The notes under the pieces are model-generated. The model saw only the letters and a program-made list of their open reading frames with translations, was not told the origin of the DNA and searched no databases. Made by a program: the position numbers and the translations under genes. Shown piece by piece: positions 18,110 through 26,038 of a DNA stretch of 64,000 nucleotides. Numbering within the stretch: position 1 is the first letter of the stretch; the number at the start of each line of letters is the position of its first letter. This DNA is from Pedobacter steynii (GTDB taxonomy: Bacteria; Bacteroidota; Bacteroidia; Sphingobacteriales; Sphingobacteriaceae): positions 248,001-312,000 of the forward strand of contig NZ_FNGY01000002.1 in the NCBI RefSeq assembly GCF_900103665.1. Reading direction: 5' to 3'.

Positions 18110-19294
18110 ATGAAATATACCTCAATAATTCTTTCCGGTGGCTTGATGTTGCTGCTGGGAGTAGGTTGTAAGCAACCTGTAAAAGATAGTTTTACCATTA
18201 AAGGAACCATAAAAGGTGTCGATAGCGGCGTGGTGGTCCTTCAGCAGTTTGATGAAGAGGAGCGAACGAGGAAAGTGCTGGACAGCGTTGTTATAAAAAA
18301 CGGTGCCTTTGAATTAAAAGGAAAGACCGAAAGCCCGGCTATGATGGCGATTGTGGTCAAGCCAGGTAACTGGGCGGCCAATATTTTTGTAGAAAACAGC
18401 GATATGACATTTGCATCGGATACTACAGGGGCTATCCATTACGATTATACCGGATATGGCGGTGATAAAGGAGCGAATTTAAAAGATCCGGTCATCACTG
18501 GTTCCAGTAACGAAGACGCTTATCAGACTTTCGAAAAGGATCCTCAGCAGCTGAAATTTAAGGATGCATTTGCTGTTCTGAATAAAGCTTATGATGCGGA
18601 GAAGGTTCCGGAACTCAAGGAGAAGATGAAACTGAAGTTTGATTCCCTGGGTAAACTGAGTAATGCCTGGCAGTTGAAATGGATCAATCAGTACCTCGGT
18701 AAGCAACCCTCATCGGTAGCTGGGGCTTATATCTTATCCAATTACTACCAGATGAATTCTGATCTGCCGATCCCCGAAATAGACGCCCTGTTGGGCAAAA
18801 TGAATGGAGCAGCAAAGGAATCTGTTTATTATAAGGGGATCCTGAAAAGTGTCAATTCCCGCAAGGCGGTAATGGTGGGGAAAGATGCTCCGGAATTCCA
18901 GCTGCTAAAAAGAGACAGCAGTTCATTTAAGCTTTCTTCTTTGAAGGGCAAATATGTGATGCTGGATTTCTGGGCCAGCTGGTGTAAGCCCTGCCGGGAA
19001 GGAATTCCTCACTGGAAAAAGGTCTATCAGCAATATCAAAACAAGGGATTTGAGATCGTCAGCATTACCAATGATAGCCGAAGATCGGATTGGCTCAGGG
19101 CTTTGGATCAGGAAAAAATGCCATGGATACAGGTTACTGATGAGTTTCCTGTGAAAAACAGAACGGCACGGGTCATCTCTCAGTATGAAGCTCCCTTTTT
19201 ACCCTTTTATATTTTGCTGGATAAGGAAGGAAAGATTCTTGTTCGTTCAGGAGAGGAGAAAGATATCGATCAGAAGCTGAAAGCGTTGCTCTAG
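18110..19294 (+). CDS. DUF4369-TlpA-like lipoprotein, CKPC active site (locus 1)
   Basis: Third paralogue, 394 residues, with a lipobox ending GVGC (Cys at about 20), so it is probably membrane-anchored, unlike the two soluble-secreted paralogues. A DUF4369-type domain (about 26-130) is followed by the TlpA domain (about 260-394) with C292-K-P-C295 in FWASWCKPCREG. The loop near the C-terminus reads EAPFLPFYILLDKEG, with a less usual cis-proline context. It closes the operon; the 480-base region after it carries no gene. Confidence 0.88.
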   Translation: MKYTSIILSGGLMLLLGVGCKQPVKDSFTIKGTIKGVDSGVVVLQQFDEEERTRKVLDSVVIKNGAFELKGKTESPAMMAIVVKPGNWAANIFVENSDMTFASDTTGAIHYDYTGYGGDKGANLKDPVITGSSNEDAYQTFEKDPQQLKFKDAFAVLNKAYDAEKVPELKEKMKLKFDSLGKLSNAWQLKWINQYLGKQPSSVAGAYILSNYYQMNSDLPIPEIDALLGKMNGAAKESVYYKGILKSVNSRKAVMVGKDAPEFQLLKRDSSSFKLSSLKGKYVMLDFWASWCKPCREGIPHWKKVYQQYQNKGFEIVSITNDSRRSDWLRALDQEKMPWIQVTDEFPVKNRTARVISQYEAPFLPFYILLDKEGKILVRSGEEKDIDQKLKALL

Positions 19295-19505
19295 TACCAA
19301 GGGCTGTCTTTGTTCGATCGTCCTTCGGTGGCCCTTAGATAAAGGTGGTTAGCTCAAACGTCCCCTAAACACATCAGGAATATGGTCCCTTTCTTTTAGA
19401 GATCCCTGGTGTGTTTCGGGTATATATACAGGCCGTTCGAGCTAGATCATTTGATACGGCATCTTGCAGGAAGTCCCGTTTTTGCCCAGGTTTTTACTCG
19501 TTGCT

Positions 19506-19536
19506 CACCCGCCTTTAATACGCTTTCAAGCGGGTG
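19506..19536. repeat. Inverted repeat CACCCGC/GCGGGTG
   Basis: A seven-base-pair stem with a 17-base loop, extendable by three more pairs (TGC/GCA) after one mismatch. It lies in the gene-free region after the third thioredoxin. No T run follows, so it is not an obvious terminator. Confidence 0.4.
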
Positions 19537-19545
19537 TGCACCGAG

Positions 19546-19567
19546 TATAGAGCGTGTATAGAGCGTG
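19546..19567 (+). repeat. Tandem repeat TATAGAGCGTG x2
   Basis: Two exact 11-base head-to-tail copies directly after the stem-loop at 19506-19536. The function is unknown. Confidence 0.5.
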
Positions 19568-19655
19568 GTCAGACCTAGGTTAGGTAAAAGCAGTTATTTA
19601 CCCGTCATTTACACTGCCCCAAACCAAAGATTTCAAGGCCTTATTCCCAATCTGG

Positions 19656-19722
19656 CTTTACATTGGGTCTAATACGGGTTTCACTTTACAGTTGGTTAAT
19701 ACGGCTTTCACTTTACAATATC
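19656..19722 (+). repeat. Imperfect 27-28-base tandem repeat upstream of epimerase-like gene
   Basis: Unit 1 (19656-19683) and unit 2 (19684-19710) both read CTTTACA, TTGG, TAATACGG and TTTCA in order, with a few differences. A partial third copy CTTTACAATATC follows (19711-19722). The array ends 52 bases before the ATG at 19775 and could be a set of operator half-sites. Confidence 0.6.
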
Positions 19723-19774
19723 TTATCGGCGGTTAATGGTGCAACCTGTAATATTAATATTTGTATATTGAATC

Positions 19775-20437
19775 ATGGAAATCAAAGTAATCATCACAGG
19801 TGCTACCGGAATGGTGGGCGAAGGCGTATTGCTCGAATGCCTGGAACACCCTATAGTAAAGGAAGTACTGATGGTAAACCGCAAATCCAACGCCCTGAAG
19901 CATCCCAAGTTGAAAGAATGTATCATTGCTTCTTTTCTAAATCCGGATGAATTTTCGGAACAGCTGACCGGTTATGATGCCTGTTTATATTGTGCAGGGA
20001 TCAGTTCAAATGGCATGAATGAGTCTGATTATAGTCATATTACTTACGATACTACCTTACATTTTGCGAAGAAGCTGTTAAGCCTTAACCCGGAAATGGT
20101 TTTTAGTCATGTATCGGGAAGCAGTACTGACAGTACTGAAAAGGGGAGTATCATGTGGGCCCGTGTAAAAGGCAGAATTGAAAATGCATTAATGAGGTTA
20201 GCTTTCAAAAAGGTATATAATTTTCGCCCGGGTCTTATGAAGCCTTCAGCAGGACAGCAAAATGTTAAAGGCCTTTATAAGGTAATCAACTGGTTTTATC
20301 CTTTGTTTAAACTATTGATGCCAGATCGGGTCAGCAGTATGCATGAAGTTGGGTTGGCCATGATCAACAGCGTATTAAAAGGCTATCCAAAACAAATTCT
20401 CGAAGTAACAGATATTAAACTGCTTGCTAAAGCATAA
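19775..20437 (+). CDS. NAD(P)-binding epimerase/dehydratase-like protein
   Basis: Soluble Rossmann-fold protein of 220 residues. The nucleotide-binding motif is at the very N-terminus (VIITGATGMVGEG, about 5-17). It has a CAGISS segment (about 75-80) and a short-chain-dehydrogenase-like HVSGSS followed by a basic helix. The typical YxxxK is not clear, so catalysis may differ from classical epimerases; it resembles the short atypical SDR group often annotated as NAD-dependent epimerase. It stands alone behind a repeat-rich upstream region; the DUF2461 gene begins 25 bases after its stop. Confidence 0.82.
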   Translation: MEIKVIITGATGMVGEGVLLECLEHPIVKEVLMVNRKSNALKHPKLKECIIASFLNPDEFSEQLTGYDACLYCAGISSNGMNESDYSHITYDTTLHFAKKLLSLNPEMVFSHVSGSSTDSTEKGSIMWARVKGRIENALMRLAFKKVYNFRPGLMKPSAGQQNVKGLYKVINWFYPLFKLLMPDRVSSMHEVGLAMINSVLKGYPKQILEVTDIKLLAKA

Positions 20438-20462
20438 ACTTAAAATACATTCTATCCGCCCC

Positions 20463-21155
20463 ATGGCAAATTATCCTGAAAAACCGTTACGTGTACATCA
20501 GTCCGGCTTTGACTTTCTAAATCAGTTAAAAAATAACAACAACAGAGATTGGTTCCAGCAGCATAAACCTGAATTTGAACAGGAAAAAGTCCTCATGGAA
20601 GGATTTGCAGAGGCTTTACTGGCTGGACTCCGGACCCATGATGTGATTGAAACAGCCTCTGGAAAACGTGCATTATACCGTATATATAGGGATGTCCGAT
20701 TCTCTCACGACAAGACACCTTATCAAACCTATTGGGGTGGGAGCTTTACCCGCGCCAGCAAATCCCGCAGAGGCGGATATTATTTCCATCTTGAACAAGG
20801 CAGGAGCTTTGTTGCAGGAGGTTTTTGGGGACCATCATCCGGAGATTTAAAACTCATCAGAGATGACATCTCTTTTGATGATACTCCTTTGAGAAAGATC
20901 ATCAACAGCCCTTCATTTATCTCCACCTTCGGGGCATTGAAAGGAGATCAGCTAAAAACAAAACCTAAAGGATTCGATCTGGAGCACGAAGCGATTGATT
21001 TGTTAAGATACAAACAGTTTCTGCTCATCAGGCCATTTTCAGATGAGCAGGTGCTTAGTGAAGATTTTCTAAAGGAAGCAGGGCAGACCTTTCTGGAAAT
21101 GCGTCCGTTTTTCGACTATATGAGTGAGGTATTGAGTACAGACGGCAACGGGTAA
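20463..21155 (+). CDS. DUF2461-family protein
   Basis: Soluble protein of 230 residues matching DUF2461 (often TIGR02453): the N-terminal FLNQLKNNNNRDWFQQHKPEFE, then RIYRDVRFSHDKTPYQTYWGGSF, then YYFHLEQGRSFVAGGFWGPSSGDL. The biochemical function of the family is unknown. An in-frame start at 20424 would overlap the upstream gene and add residues outside the domain, so ATG 20463 (MANYPEK) is preferred. The small lipoprotein gene begins three bases after its stop, suggesting co-transcription. Confidence 0.88.
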   Translation: MANYPEKPLRVHQSGFDFLNQLKNNNNRDWFQQHKPEFEQEKVLMEGFAEALLAGLRTHDVIETASGKRALYRIYRDVRFSHDKTPYQTYWGGSFTRASKSRRGGYYFHLEQGRSFVAGGFWGPSSGDLKLIRDDISFDDTPLRKIINSPSFISTFGALKGDQLKTKPKGFDLEHEAIDLLRYKQFLLIRPFSDEQVLSEDFLKEAGQTFLEMRPFFDYMSEVLSTDGNG

Positions 21156-21158
21156 TCT

Positions 21159-21593
21159 ATGAAAAACCATTACATTTACTTATGCCTGGTATTGCTCCTG
21201 TTTTCAGGATGTAAAATACAAAGTATTCCCTTCCCGATGCCGGTACTCCCGTTTTTGGAGCCGAGCGACTGGTGTGATCTTCCCAATCTTCAGCTGGAGG
21301 AAGAAGTGTACGTCAGCGGGATTCTTAGCGGAACAGAAGGCAATTGGAGCATTCGTGATCAGCGTGGGAGATGCAAGAACATCAGAGTTCATTTGGAAAT
21401 TCCGAAACAACTTCATCCGGAAGATTTAAAGTATTTGAAAAAGATCAATAAGAGATACAAGCATCACTATTTAATTATAGATGTTGTGGGGACTTTTGAA
21501 ATGAAAAATCCTTCCGGATATGGTCTTTCAGGAACGAATAATACTCAATTTGTAGCCAATCGAATTGTACTGATTCACACTATTCCTATGTAA
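21159..21593 (+). CDS. Small hypothetical lipoprotein (144 aa)
   Basis: Protein of 144 residues with a signal sequence and lipobox LLFSGC (Cys at about 18). The mature part is basic toward the C-terminus, with an EDLKYLKKINKRYKHHYLIIDVVGTFEMKN stretch divided by charged turns, suggesting an all-beta or OB-like domain. No family recognised. It lies three bases after the DUF2461 gene and is followed by a stem-loop (21620-21657) that probably ends this transcript. Confidence 0.7.
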   Translation: MKNHYIYLCLVLLLFSGCKIQSIPFPMPVLPFLEPSDWCDLPNLQLEEEVYVSGILSGTEGNWSIRDQRGRCKNIRVHLEIPKQLHPEDLKYLKKINKRYKHHYLIIDVVGTFEMKNPSGYGLSGTNNTQFVANRIVLIHTIPM

Positions 21594-21619
21594 TTGTCTT
21601 AATCAGATTGCTTGAAAGA

Positions 21620-21657
21620 AAGCCAGATAGAAAGACATCCATCTGTCTACCTGGCTT
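21620..21657 (+). terminator. Stem-loop after small lipoprotein gene
   Basis: AAGCCAG (21620-21626) pairs with CTGGCTT (21651-21657); an inner stem AGACA/TGTCT (21633-21637 and 21644-21648) extends it. A weak AT-rich tail follows. It probably ends transcription of the lipoprotein gene. Confidence 0.5.
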
Positions 21658-21781
21658 AAAGATAAAACAATCAAGTCGGGGGGACTTCCTGATTGCTATA
21701 ACTTTCCGGTAAAAGCGACCAAGCAAATTACCTTTAGGTTATTATCAACTATCAAAGTAAACCAACTTTGAAAACGCTAAG

Positions 21782-21840
21782 ATACAACTAGGTTGCGTTA
21801 ATAAGTGTTAAAGAAGCGTTAAAATGTGTTAAAATACGGC
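21782..21840 (+). promoter_or_regulatory. GYGTTAA repeat array with a relative upstream of ligD
   Basis: Four copies of GYGTTAA spaced 10-11 bases (GCGTTAATAA, GTGTTAAAGAA, GCGTTAAAAT, GTGTTAAAATA) follow ATACAAC. A related stretch at 46597-46645 shares ATACAAC, GTTGC, TTAA and AGTGTTAAA in the same order. About one-turn spacing suggests protein binding or a conserved family promoter. Confidence 0.45.
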
Positions 21841-21862
21841 GAGGAAAAAAAAGTTATATTAG

Positions 21863-22012
21863 TGCCCTTATGATGTTTACCGGATAGACCTTAGTATCTG
21901 GCCATTCCTGCTCGCATTTCTGATTTCCATGACGATTACGCTAATCACGGTCAGCATAAAATCTTACAAAACCGCCGTTGCAAATACGATAGATGCCCTT
22001 AAATATGAGTAG
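21863..22012 (+). pseudogene. 3' relic of a MacB/FtsX-type ABC transporter permease
   Basis: An open stretch with no start codon of its own translates as YDVYRIDLSIWPFLLAF, continues as LISMTITLITVSIKSYK and ends TAVANTIDALKYE before TAG (22010-22012). This is the typical last membrane helix and C-terminus of the large Bacteroidota MacB/FtsX permeases (YRI...W.F..A......TVS..S.KAA.ANP...L..E). About 95% of the gene is missing. A promoter-like repeat region sits just upstream, as if an internal deletion joined promoter and tail. The relic ends inside the 3' end of the oppositely oriented Nudix gene. Confidence 0.7.
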
Positions 22013-22427
22013 GAATTATTCCGTCTTTTTCAAGGTTTTTGAAAAGCATTAAAACACCGGGAACCTGAGCTGGTTCCTGCAGATAGGTTTCCAGGTCAAA
22101 ATAGCGTACTTCTCCGATCTCATTGGCGGGTGTTATTTTTTCTGTCAGGTTGTACATAAAACAGTCCTGTTCCATTTGGATATGGCTATGTTCACCGTAG
22201 GCAGCCGCAGTAATGTGCTTGTAAAGTATCAGCTTTTTGCTATTGAGGGCGACGTTAAGTTCTTCTTTGATCTCCCTCATGATGGCTTGAAGGGCAGTTT
22301 CACCTGCGTCTATTTTTCCTCCTGGCAGATACCAGGCCTTTTTATTCTTGCTAAAGGCGAGCAGTAGTTTTCCATCTTTCAGGACAACCAGTCCTGCGGT
22401 ATGCAGTTTTACGATTTCAGTATTCAT
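21999..22427 (-). CDS. Nudix hydrolase
   Basis: Pyrophosphohydrolase of 142 residues. The Nudix box is complete at about 37-59: GGKIDAGETALQAIMREIKEEL, matching Gx5Ex7REUxEExGU apart from the last positions. Such enzymes cleave nucleoside diphosphates linked to another group; the substrate cannot be told from sequence. It is transcribed divergently from the phytase-like esterase gene, and its last 14 bases overlap the relic of an ABC permease on the other strand. Confidence 0.92.
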   Translation of the reverse strand: MNTEIVKLHTAGLVVLKDGKLLLAFSKNKKAWYLPGGKIDAGETALQAIMREIKEELNVALNSKKLILYKHITAAAYGEHSHIQMEQDCFMYNLTEKITPANEIGEVRYFDLETYLQEPAQVPGVLMLFKNLEKDGIIPTHI

Positions 22428-22573
22428 GTTATTGTTCTTTCTTATTGGGCGTCGCGTTCGTTATCAATTCCATTTCAACTGATGCTGTAAATATATCAGT
22501 ATTTGGGAACTTATCCCGGGCTTAACAATTTGTTCATAGTCTGATGCTCTTTTTGTAAAAGATAAACCTTACT

Positions 22574-23869
22574 ATGAAAAAAACACTACTACTTTCTTCT
22601 GTAGCCCTGGCGGTACTTTTTACTTCCTGCAAAAAGCACAATGACCGTACGGAACCTCAGATCAGTTATCCTGATATGGCAGAGGCCTCTGATCCTGCAT
22701 TGTTATTCGAAGCCTCTAATGGTGTGAAGGTATACAATGGCGGATTTGGTTCTGCAGTGGCTACAGACCCCAATGCAGCTGATATATTTTACCTTTTAAC
22801 AGACCGTGGCCCGAATGCTGAAGGAGCTACTTCAGATATAAAAATCTTCGGCAAGGCTGATTTTACACCTCAGATTGGTAAGTTCCGTTTAAAAGACGGG
22901 AAGCTCGTGCTGGAGCAAACCATAACACTTAAAAATGCGGCCGGACAACCATTAAACGGATTACCAAATCCAGTTGGATTGGGCTCCACAAATGAAACAG
23001 CCATCGATCTGACAGGGAAAACCCTCAGCCCAAGTATCGACGGTATCGATTCTGAAGGACTCGTAAGGGCATCAGACGGCAGTTTCTGGATCAGCGATGA
23101 ATATGGTCCTCATATCTTGCATGTGGATATGAATGGCCGTACCATCGAAAGGATCAATCCTTTTGGGAATGGAACAGGTGGCAGGAGTATCCCTGCAGTT
23201 TTTACGAAACGTAAAGCAAATCGGGGAATGGAAGGACTGGCCATTACTCCGGATGGAAAAACGCTGGTTGGCATCATGCAATCGCCGATGTCTAACCCCA
23301 ACGCTGCAGGAGGAGCAAATTCTGTCGTGTTGCGCATTCTTACTTTTGACATTGCCACAGCAGCAACAAAACAATACGTTTATTTAATGGACAACCCTTC
23401 TTTAACCGGGGTAAGTGAAATTCTGGCCGTCAATGCAACGACCTTTCTGACACTCGAAAGAGATGGTGGTTATGGTGGGGCAGCAACCTCGCCGGCAACT
23501 TTTAAAAAGGTCTTTAAGATTGATCTTTCCGGAGCTACTGATATCTCCGACCCTGCCAATGGAGCTACGGGTAAGCTATTTACCGGTAAGACCGTGGAAG
23601 AACTGAAAGACCAGACAGGTTTGACTGCTGCTGGTATCATTCCGGTAAGTAAGACTGTTGTATTGGATCTGCTAAAGGGTTTGCCAGCCATTTATCCTCA
23701 TGATAAAGCAGAAGGTTTGGCGCTGATCAATGGCAATACGCTGGTCATTTCCAACGATGATGATTTTGGTGTAATTCCAGGACCCAACGGGACTTTTGCA
23801 CAGAAGATTTTACCTTTTACAAAATCTGTAGACAGAAACAGGTTGTATTTTGTGAAAGTGAAGTTGTAA
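22574..23869 (+). CDS. Phytase-like esterase lipoprotein
   Basis: Surface or periplasmic lipoprotein of 431 residues with lipobox VLFTSC (Cys at about 19). The body matches the esterase-like activity of phytase family: YNGGFGSAVATDP, then LTDRGPNAEG, then IDGIDSEGLVRASDGSFWISDEYGPHI and KAEGLALINGNTLVISNDDDFG. These are propeller-like repeats with acidic metal-binding loops. The likely role is hydrolysis of phosphate esters outside the cytoplasm; the precise substrate is unknown. It stands alone, divergent from the Nudix gene, with its own terminator (23912-23938). Confidence 0.88.
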   Translation: MKKTLLLSSVALAVLFTSCKKHNDRTEPQISYPDMAEASDPALLFEASNGVKVYNGGFGSAVATDPNAADIFYLLTDRGPNAEGATSDIKIFGKADFTPQIGKFRLKDGKLVLEQTITLKNAAGQPLNGLPNPVGLGSTNETAIDLTGKTLSPSIDGIDSEGLVRASDGSFWISDEYGPHILHVDMNGRTIERINPFGNGTGGRSIPAVFTKRKANRGMEGLAITPDGKTLVGIMQSPMSNPNAAGGANSVVLRILTFDIATAATKQYVYLMDNPSLTGVSEILAVNATTFLTLERDGGYGGAATSPATFKKVFKIDLSGATDISDPANGATGKLFTGKTVEELKDQTGLTAAGIIPVSKTVVLDLLKGLPAIYPHDKAEGLALINGNTLVISNDDDFGVIPGPNGTFAQKILPFTKSVDRNRLYFVKVKL

Positions 23870-23911
23870 GGCTGAAAGATCAAATAAATTATAAAAAAAC
23901 CGCAATTAAAC

Positions 23912-23938
23912 AACCTGCTGATCCCGGATCAGCAGGTT
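23912..23938 (+). terminator. Terminator after phytase-like gene
   Basis: Near-perfect palindrome AACCTGCTGATCC/GGATCAGCAGGTT with a minimal loop, about 40 bases after the stop codon. A moderately T-rich tail follows and an A run precedes it, so it may work both ways. Confidence 0.7.
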
Positions 23939-24017
23939 TGTTCATTGCGTTTCTTTTATAGATCAAAAAGAATAAAACTCTAATTTTTGCCTACTGCTTT
24001 CAGGGGTTTCGGCATGT

Positions 24018-24047
24018 CCCTTAGTCTTTAAATTTACGGACTTAGGG
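24018..24047. repeat. Inverted repeat in gene-free stretch
   Basis: CCCTTAGTC (24018-24026) faces GACTTAGGG (24039-24047), eight of nine positions paired. It lies between the phytase terminator and the end of a minus-strand hypothetical gene. No T run; role unknown. Confidence 0.35.
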
Positions 24048-24147
24048 TGGAGCTAAATAGGGTAATTAGTCCCAAATTTACCCCTGGGGTTTTAATCCGA
24101 AAGCATTATTAATGCTTAAATCCGGCAAAACCACTATTAGAAAGTTT

Positions 24148-24453
24148 TTAATCTCCGAGCAGTTCTATGTCCCAATTGTTATTTGATAAATAGGTTAATA
24201 ACCCTCTGAACTCCAAAACAACAATTGTTTTGAGTTTATCCCTGTTAAGGTCTGTTTTATCCACGTACTCATCAATTATTCTGATGAGTACTTTTTGATG
24301 ATCGACCGACAGACGATGGTCTGTATAAGGGGTAATTACCAGGCCTGTCCAATGCCTGAAGGTCTCAAATAGCTCTTCCAGTAGGTTGTATTGAGCTGTG
24401 TCGAGTCCAAATAAGTAATCATTATTGTCGAGCCGATGAAAATCCAATGCCAT
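24148..24453 (-). CDS. Hypothetical protein (101 aa)
   Basis: Small acidic soluble protein of 101 residues (MALDFHRLDNNDYLFGLD start), mostly helical, without signal peptide or membrane segment. The HWTGLVITPYTDHRLS segment and a Leu-rich C-terminal helix are the visible landmarks. I do not recognise the family. It is divergent from the UBA-like protein gene across a 99-base gap. Small acidic proteins of this look are sometimes immunity proteins, but nothing nearby supports that role. Confidence 0.6.
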   Translation of the reverse strand: MALDFHRLDNNDYLFGLDTAQYNLLEELFETFRHWTGLVITPYTDHRLSVDHQKVLIRIIDEYVDKTDLNRDKLKTIVVLEFRGLLTYLSNNNWDIELLGD

Positions 24454-24552
24454 AATGCCGAAAATAATGAAAAAATGAAACGCTTATTCATATAGCTCAA
24501 TAATAATTATCTTAGCGAAAAGCTTTTTTTATTAGTAAGAGATGGTATTATA

Positions 24553-25284
24553 ATGCCGTTAATTGGAACTGTGGACGAAATTGATAAACAGAAACTGGAA
24601 AATTTAAGACAGCAGATCCCTGTAGGACTGCGCCATGGGCTAACGCTCCTGGAAAAGGCCGGTGGAAATGTCGAAGCAGCAGCCGGCTATTTCAGAGAGG
24701 AGTGTTTAAGGCTGATTGTCCATAAGACTGGTGTTTCAGAATTGGCCGCTTCTGCACAGTTATTAAAGAACAACTTTGATATTGCTGCTACCTTAAACTG
24801 CATTGACGAAGCCCGTTTTACCCTTACAGAACTGATCATCAGAAGAAACAAAGATCAGGAAGAAGCCTTGGAGAAGATCGCCGCAGGGGTAGTAGAAAAG
24901 GAACAATTGATCCGGGAATACTGGTTGCATCCTGATGCTTTGAAATCGCTTCAACCGGAAGTGTTTTGCCTGGTTATGCTGATGGAATGGCTCAGTTTTT
25001 CCAGTTGGGAAGATTTTGAAACTGCGCTATATTTTCACCTGGATGTGGTAGCAGATCTGATCTGTAATCAACTTTTGTTACCTGAAATATCAGACATTTT
25101 AAAAGAAGCCAGGGCAATTGCCATCGATCAGGCTCCTCAGCAAAAAGCTTTTTTAGAGAAAGAAGGCTTTGTAAGCTGGACGCCGGAGTTTACAGCGCAA
25201 AGCAATTTGTTTGAAACGCAAAGACCGATATTGATCAATGCGCTTTACCATTTTGTAGAAGGAAATATCAGTAAATTTCCATAG
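24553..25284 (+). CDS. Protein with tandem UBA/TS-N-like helices (243 aa)
   Basis: Soluble protein of 243 residues. The N-terminal part (about 15-75) has two short helical repeats, LRQQIPVGLRHGLTLLEKAGGNVEAA and IVHKTGVSELAASAQLLKNNFDIAA (each shown in part), with the spacing of UBA/TS-N domains such as the start of elongation factor Ts. The rest (about 90-243) is acidic, helical and rich in Trp and Phe. No enzyme motif was seen. It may bind a protein or the ribosome, but that is inference. It is transcribed away from the 101-residue gene and precedes the Crp/Fnr regulator by about 190 bases. Confidence 0.65.
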   Translation: MPLIGTVDEIDKQKLENLRQQIPVGLRHGLTLLEKAGGNVEAAAGYFREECLRLIVHKTGVSELAASAQLLKNNFDIAATLNCIDEARFTLTELIIRRNKDQEEALEKIAAGVVEKEQLIREYWLHPDALKSLQPEVFCLVMLMEWLSFSSWEDFETALYFHLDVVADLICNQLLLPEISDILKEARAIAIDQAPQQKAFLEKEGFVSWTPEFTAQSNLFETQRPILINALYHFVEGNISKFP

Positions 25285-25471
25285 TCAATTTACGATTATA
25301 AAAACAGGAAATGGCTATATAATGGTACTGCTGATACCAAAATAGCAGCGTGCAACCTGCTTCGACCTTTAAAATTATCAATTTGCTGATTGCATTGGAA
25401 ACTGGAGCGATTGGAGACGAACATGAAATTATAAAGCACCTTCTATTTTGAAAAAATGAATAGATTTGAAG

Positions 25472-26038
25472 ATGAGCCAGGCATTCCGTCAACATTTAGA
25501 GAAATTGATCACCTTAACAGATGTAGAGTTCGACTATGTCTGGTCTAAGTTTAGTACCAAAAAACTGAAAAAACATCAATTTCTGGTGCAGGAAGGTTCA
25601 GAAGTACTCCATGATTACTGGGTTGCAAAAGGGCTGCTAAAAGCTTACCATACCAATGAGGAGGGCAAAATTCACATTCTGCAGTTTGCGATGGAAGACT
25701 GGTGGATTTCAGACTACCAGTCTCTGGTATACCGTTGTGCGGCAACGATCAATATTGACTGTATTGAAGATTGCGAATTGCTTGTGATTTCTGCCGAAAA
25801 CAGGGAGTTGCTTTGTAATGAACTGAAGGGGATGGCCAACTTCTTCCGTAAAAAATCTCATGCCGGATATGTTGCGCTACAGCAACGCATTTTGTTTCTG
25901 CTCAATAAAAACCCACAGGAAAGGTATAACCGGTTTTTGGAATTGAATCCTAAGCTCTTGCAGCGTTTGCCGAAAACTTTGCTTGCTGCCTACATCGGCG
26001 TATCAAGAGAGACATTGAGCCGCCTCAGTCATCCTTAG
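25472..26038 (+). CDS. Crp/Fnr-family transcriptional regulator
   Basis: Regulator of 188 residues. The cyclic-nucleotide-binding-like beta-roll (about 20-115) includes FLVQEGSEVLHDYWVAKGLLKAYHTNEEGKI. The C-terminal helix-turn-helix (about 145-188) reads LPKTLLAAYIGVSRETLSRL. No Fnr-type cysteine cluster is present. ATG 25472 is preferred to an in-frame TTG at 25466. Immediately after its stop codon lies a perfect TGTGA-N6-TCACA palindrome, followed by the DJ-1/PfpI gene on the same strand, so that gene is its likely target. The ligand is unknown. Confidence 0.92.
   Translation: MSQAFRQHLEKLITLTDVEFDYVWSKFSTKKLKKHQFLVQEGSEVLHDYWVAKGLLKAYHTNEEGKIHILQFAMEDWWISDYQSLVYRCAATINIDCIEDCELLVISAENRELLCNELKGMANFFRKKSHAGYVALQQRILFLLNKNPQERYNRFLELNPKLLQRLPKTLLAAYIGVSRETLSRLSHP

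Larger units (their letters stand above)
19295..19774. other. Non-coding region rich in inverted and tandem repeats
   Basis: No supported gene. From left to right it holds an imperfect inverted repeat (AAACACATCAGG with CCTGGTGTGTTT, about 19367-19419), a 7-bp stem CACCCGC/GCGGGTG (19506-19536), two head-to-tail copies of TATAGAGCGTG (19546-19567) and an imperfect 27-28-base tandem repeat (19656-19722) in front of the epimerase-like gene. It ends in an AATATTTG box close to that gene's ATG. The repeats look like regulatory or relic sequence; no transposase remnant was seen. Confidence 0.55.
21594..21998. other. Gene-free region with terminator, GTTAA array and permease relic
   Basis: No intact gene. 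It contains the stem-loop after the small lipoprotein, an AT-rich stretch with four spaced GYGTTAA-type repeats (about 21796-21835) and the start of an ABC-permease 3' remnant that runs to 22012 and overlaps the Nudix gene end. Each part is listed separately. Confidence 0.6.
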
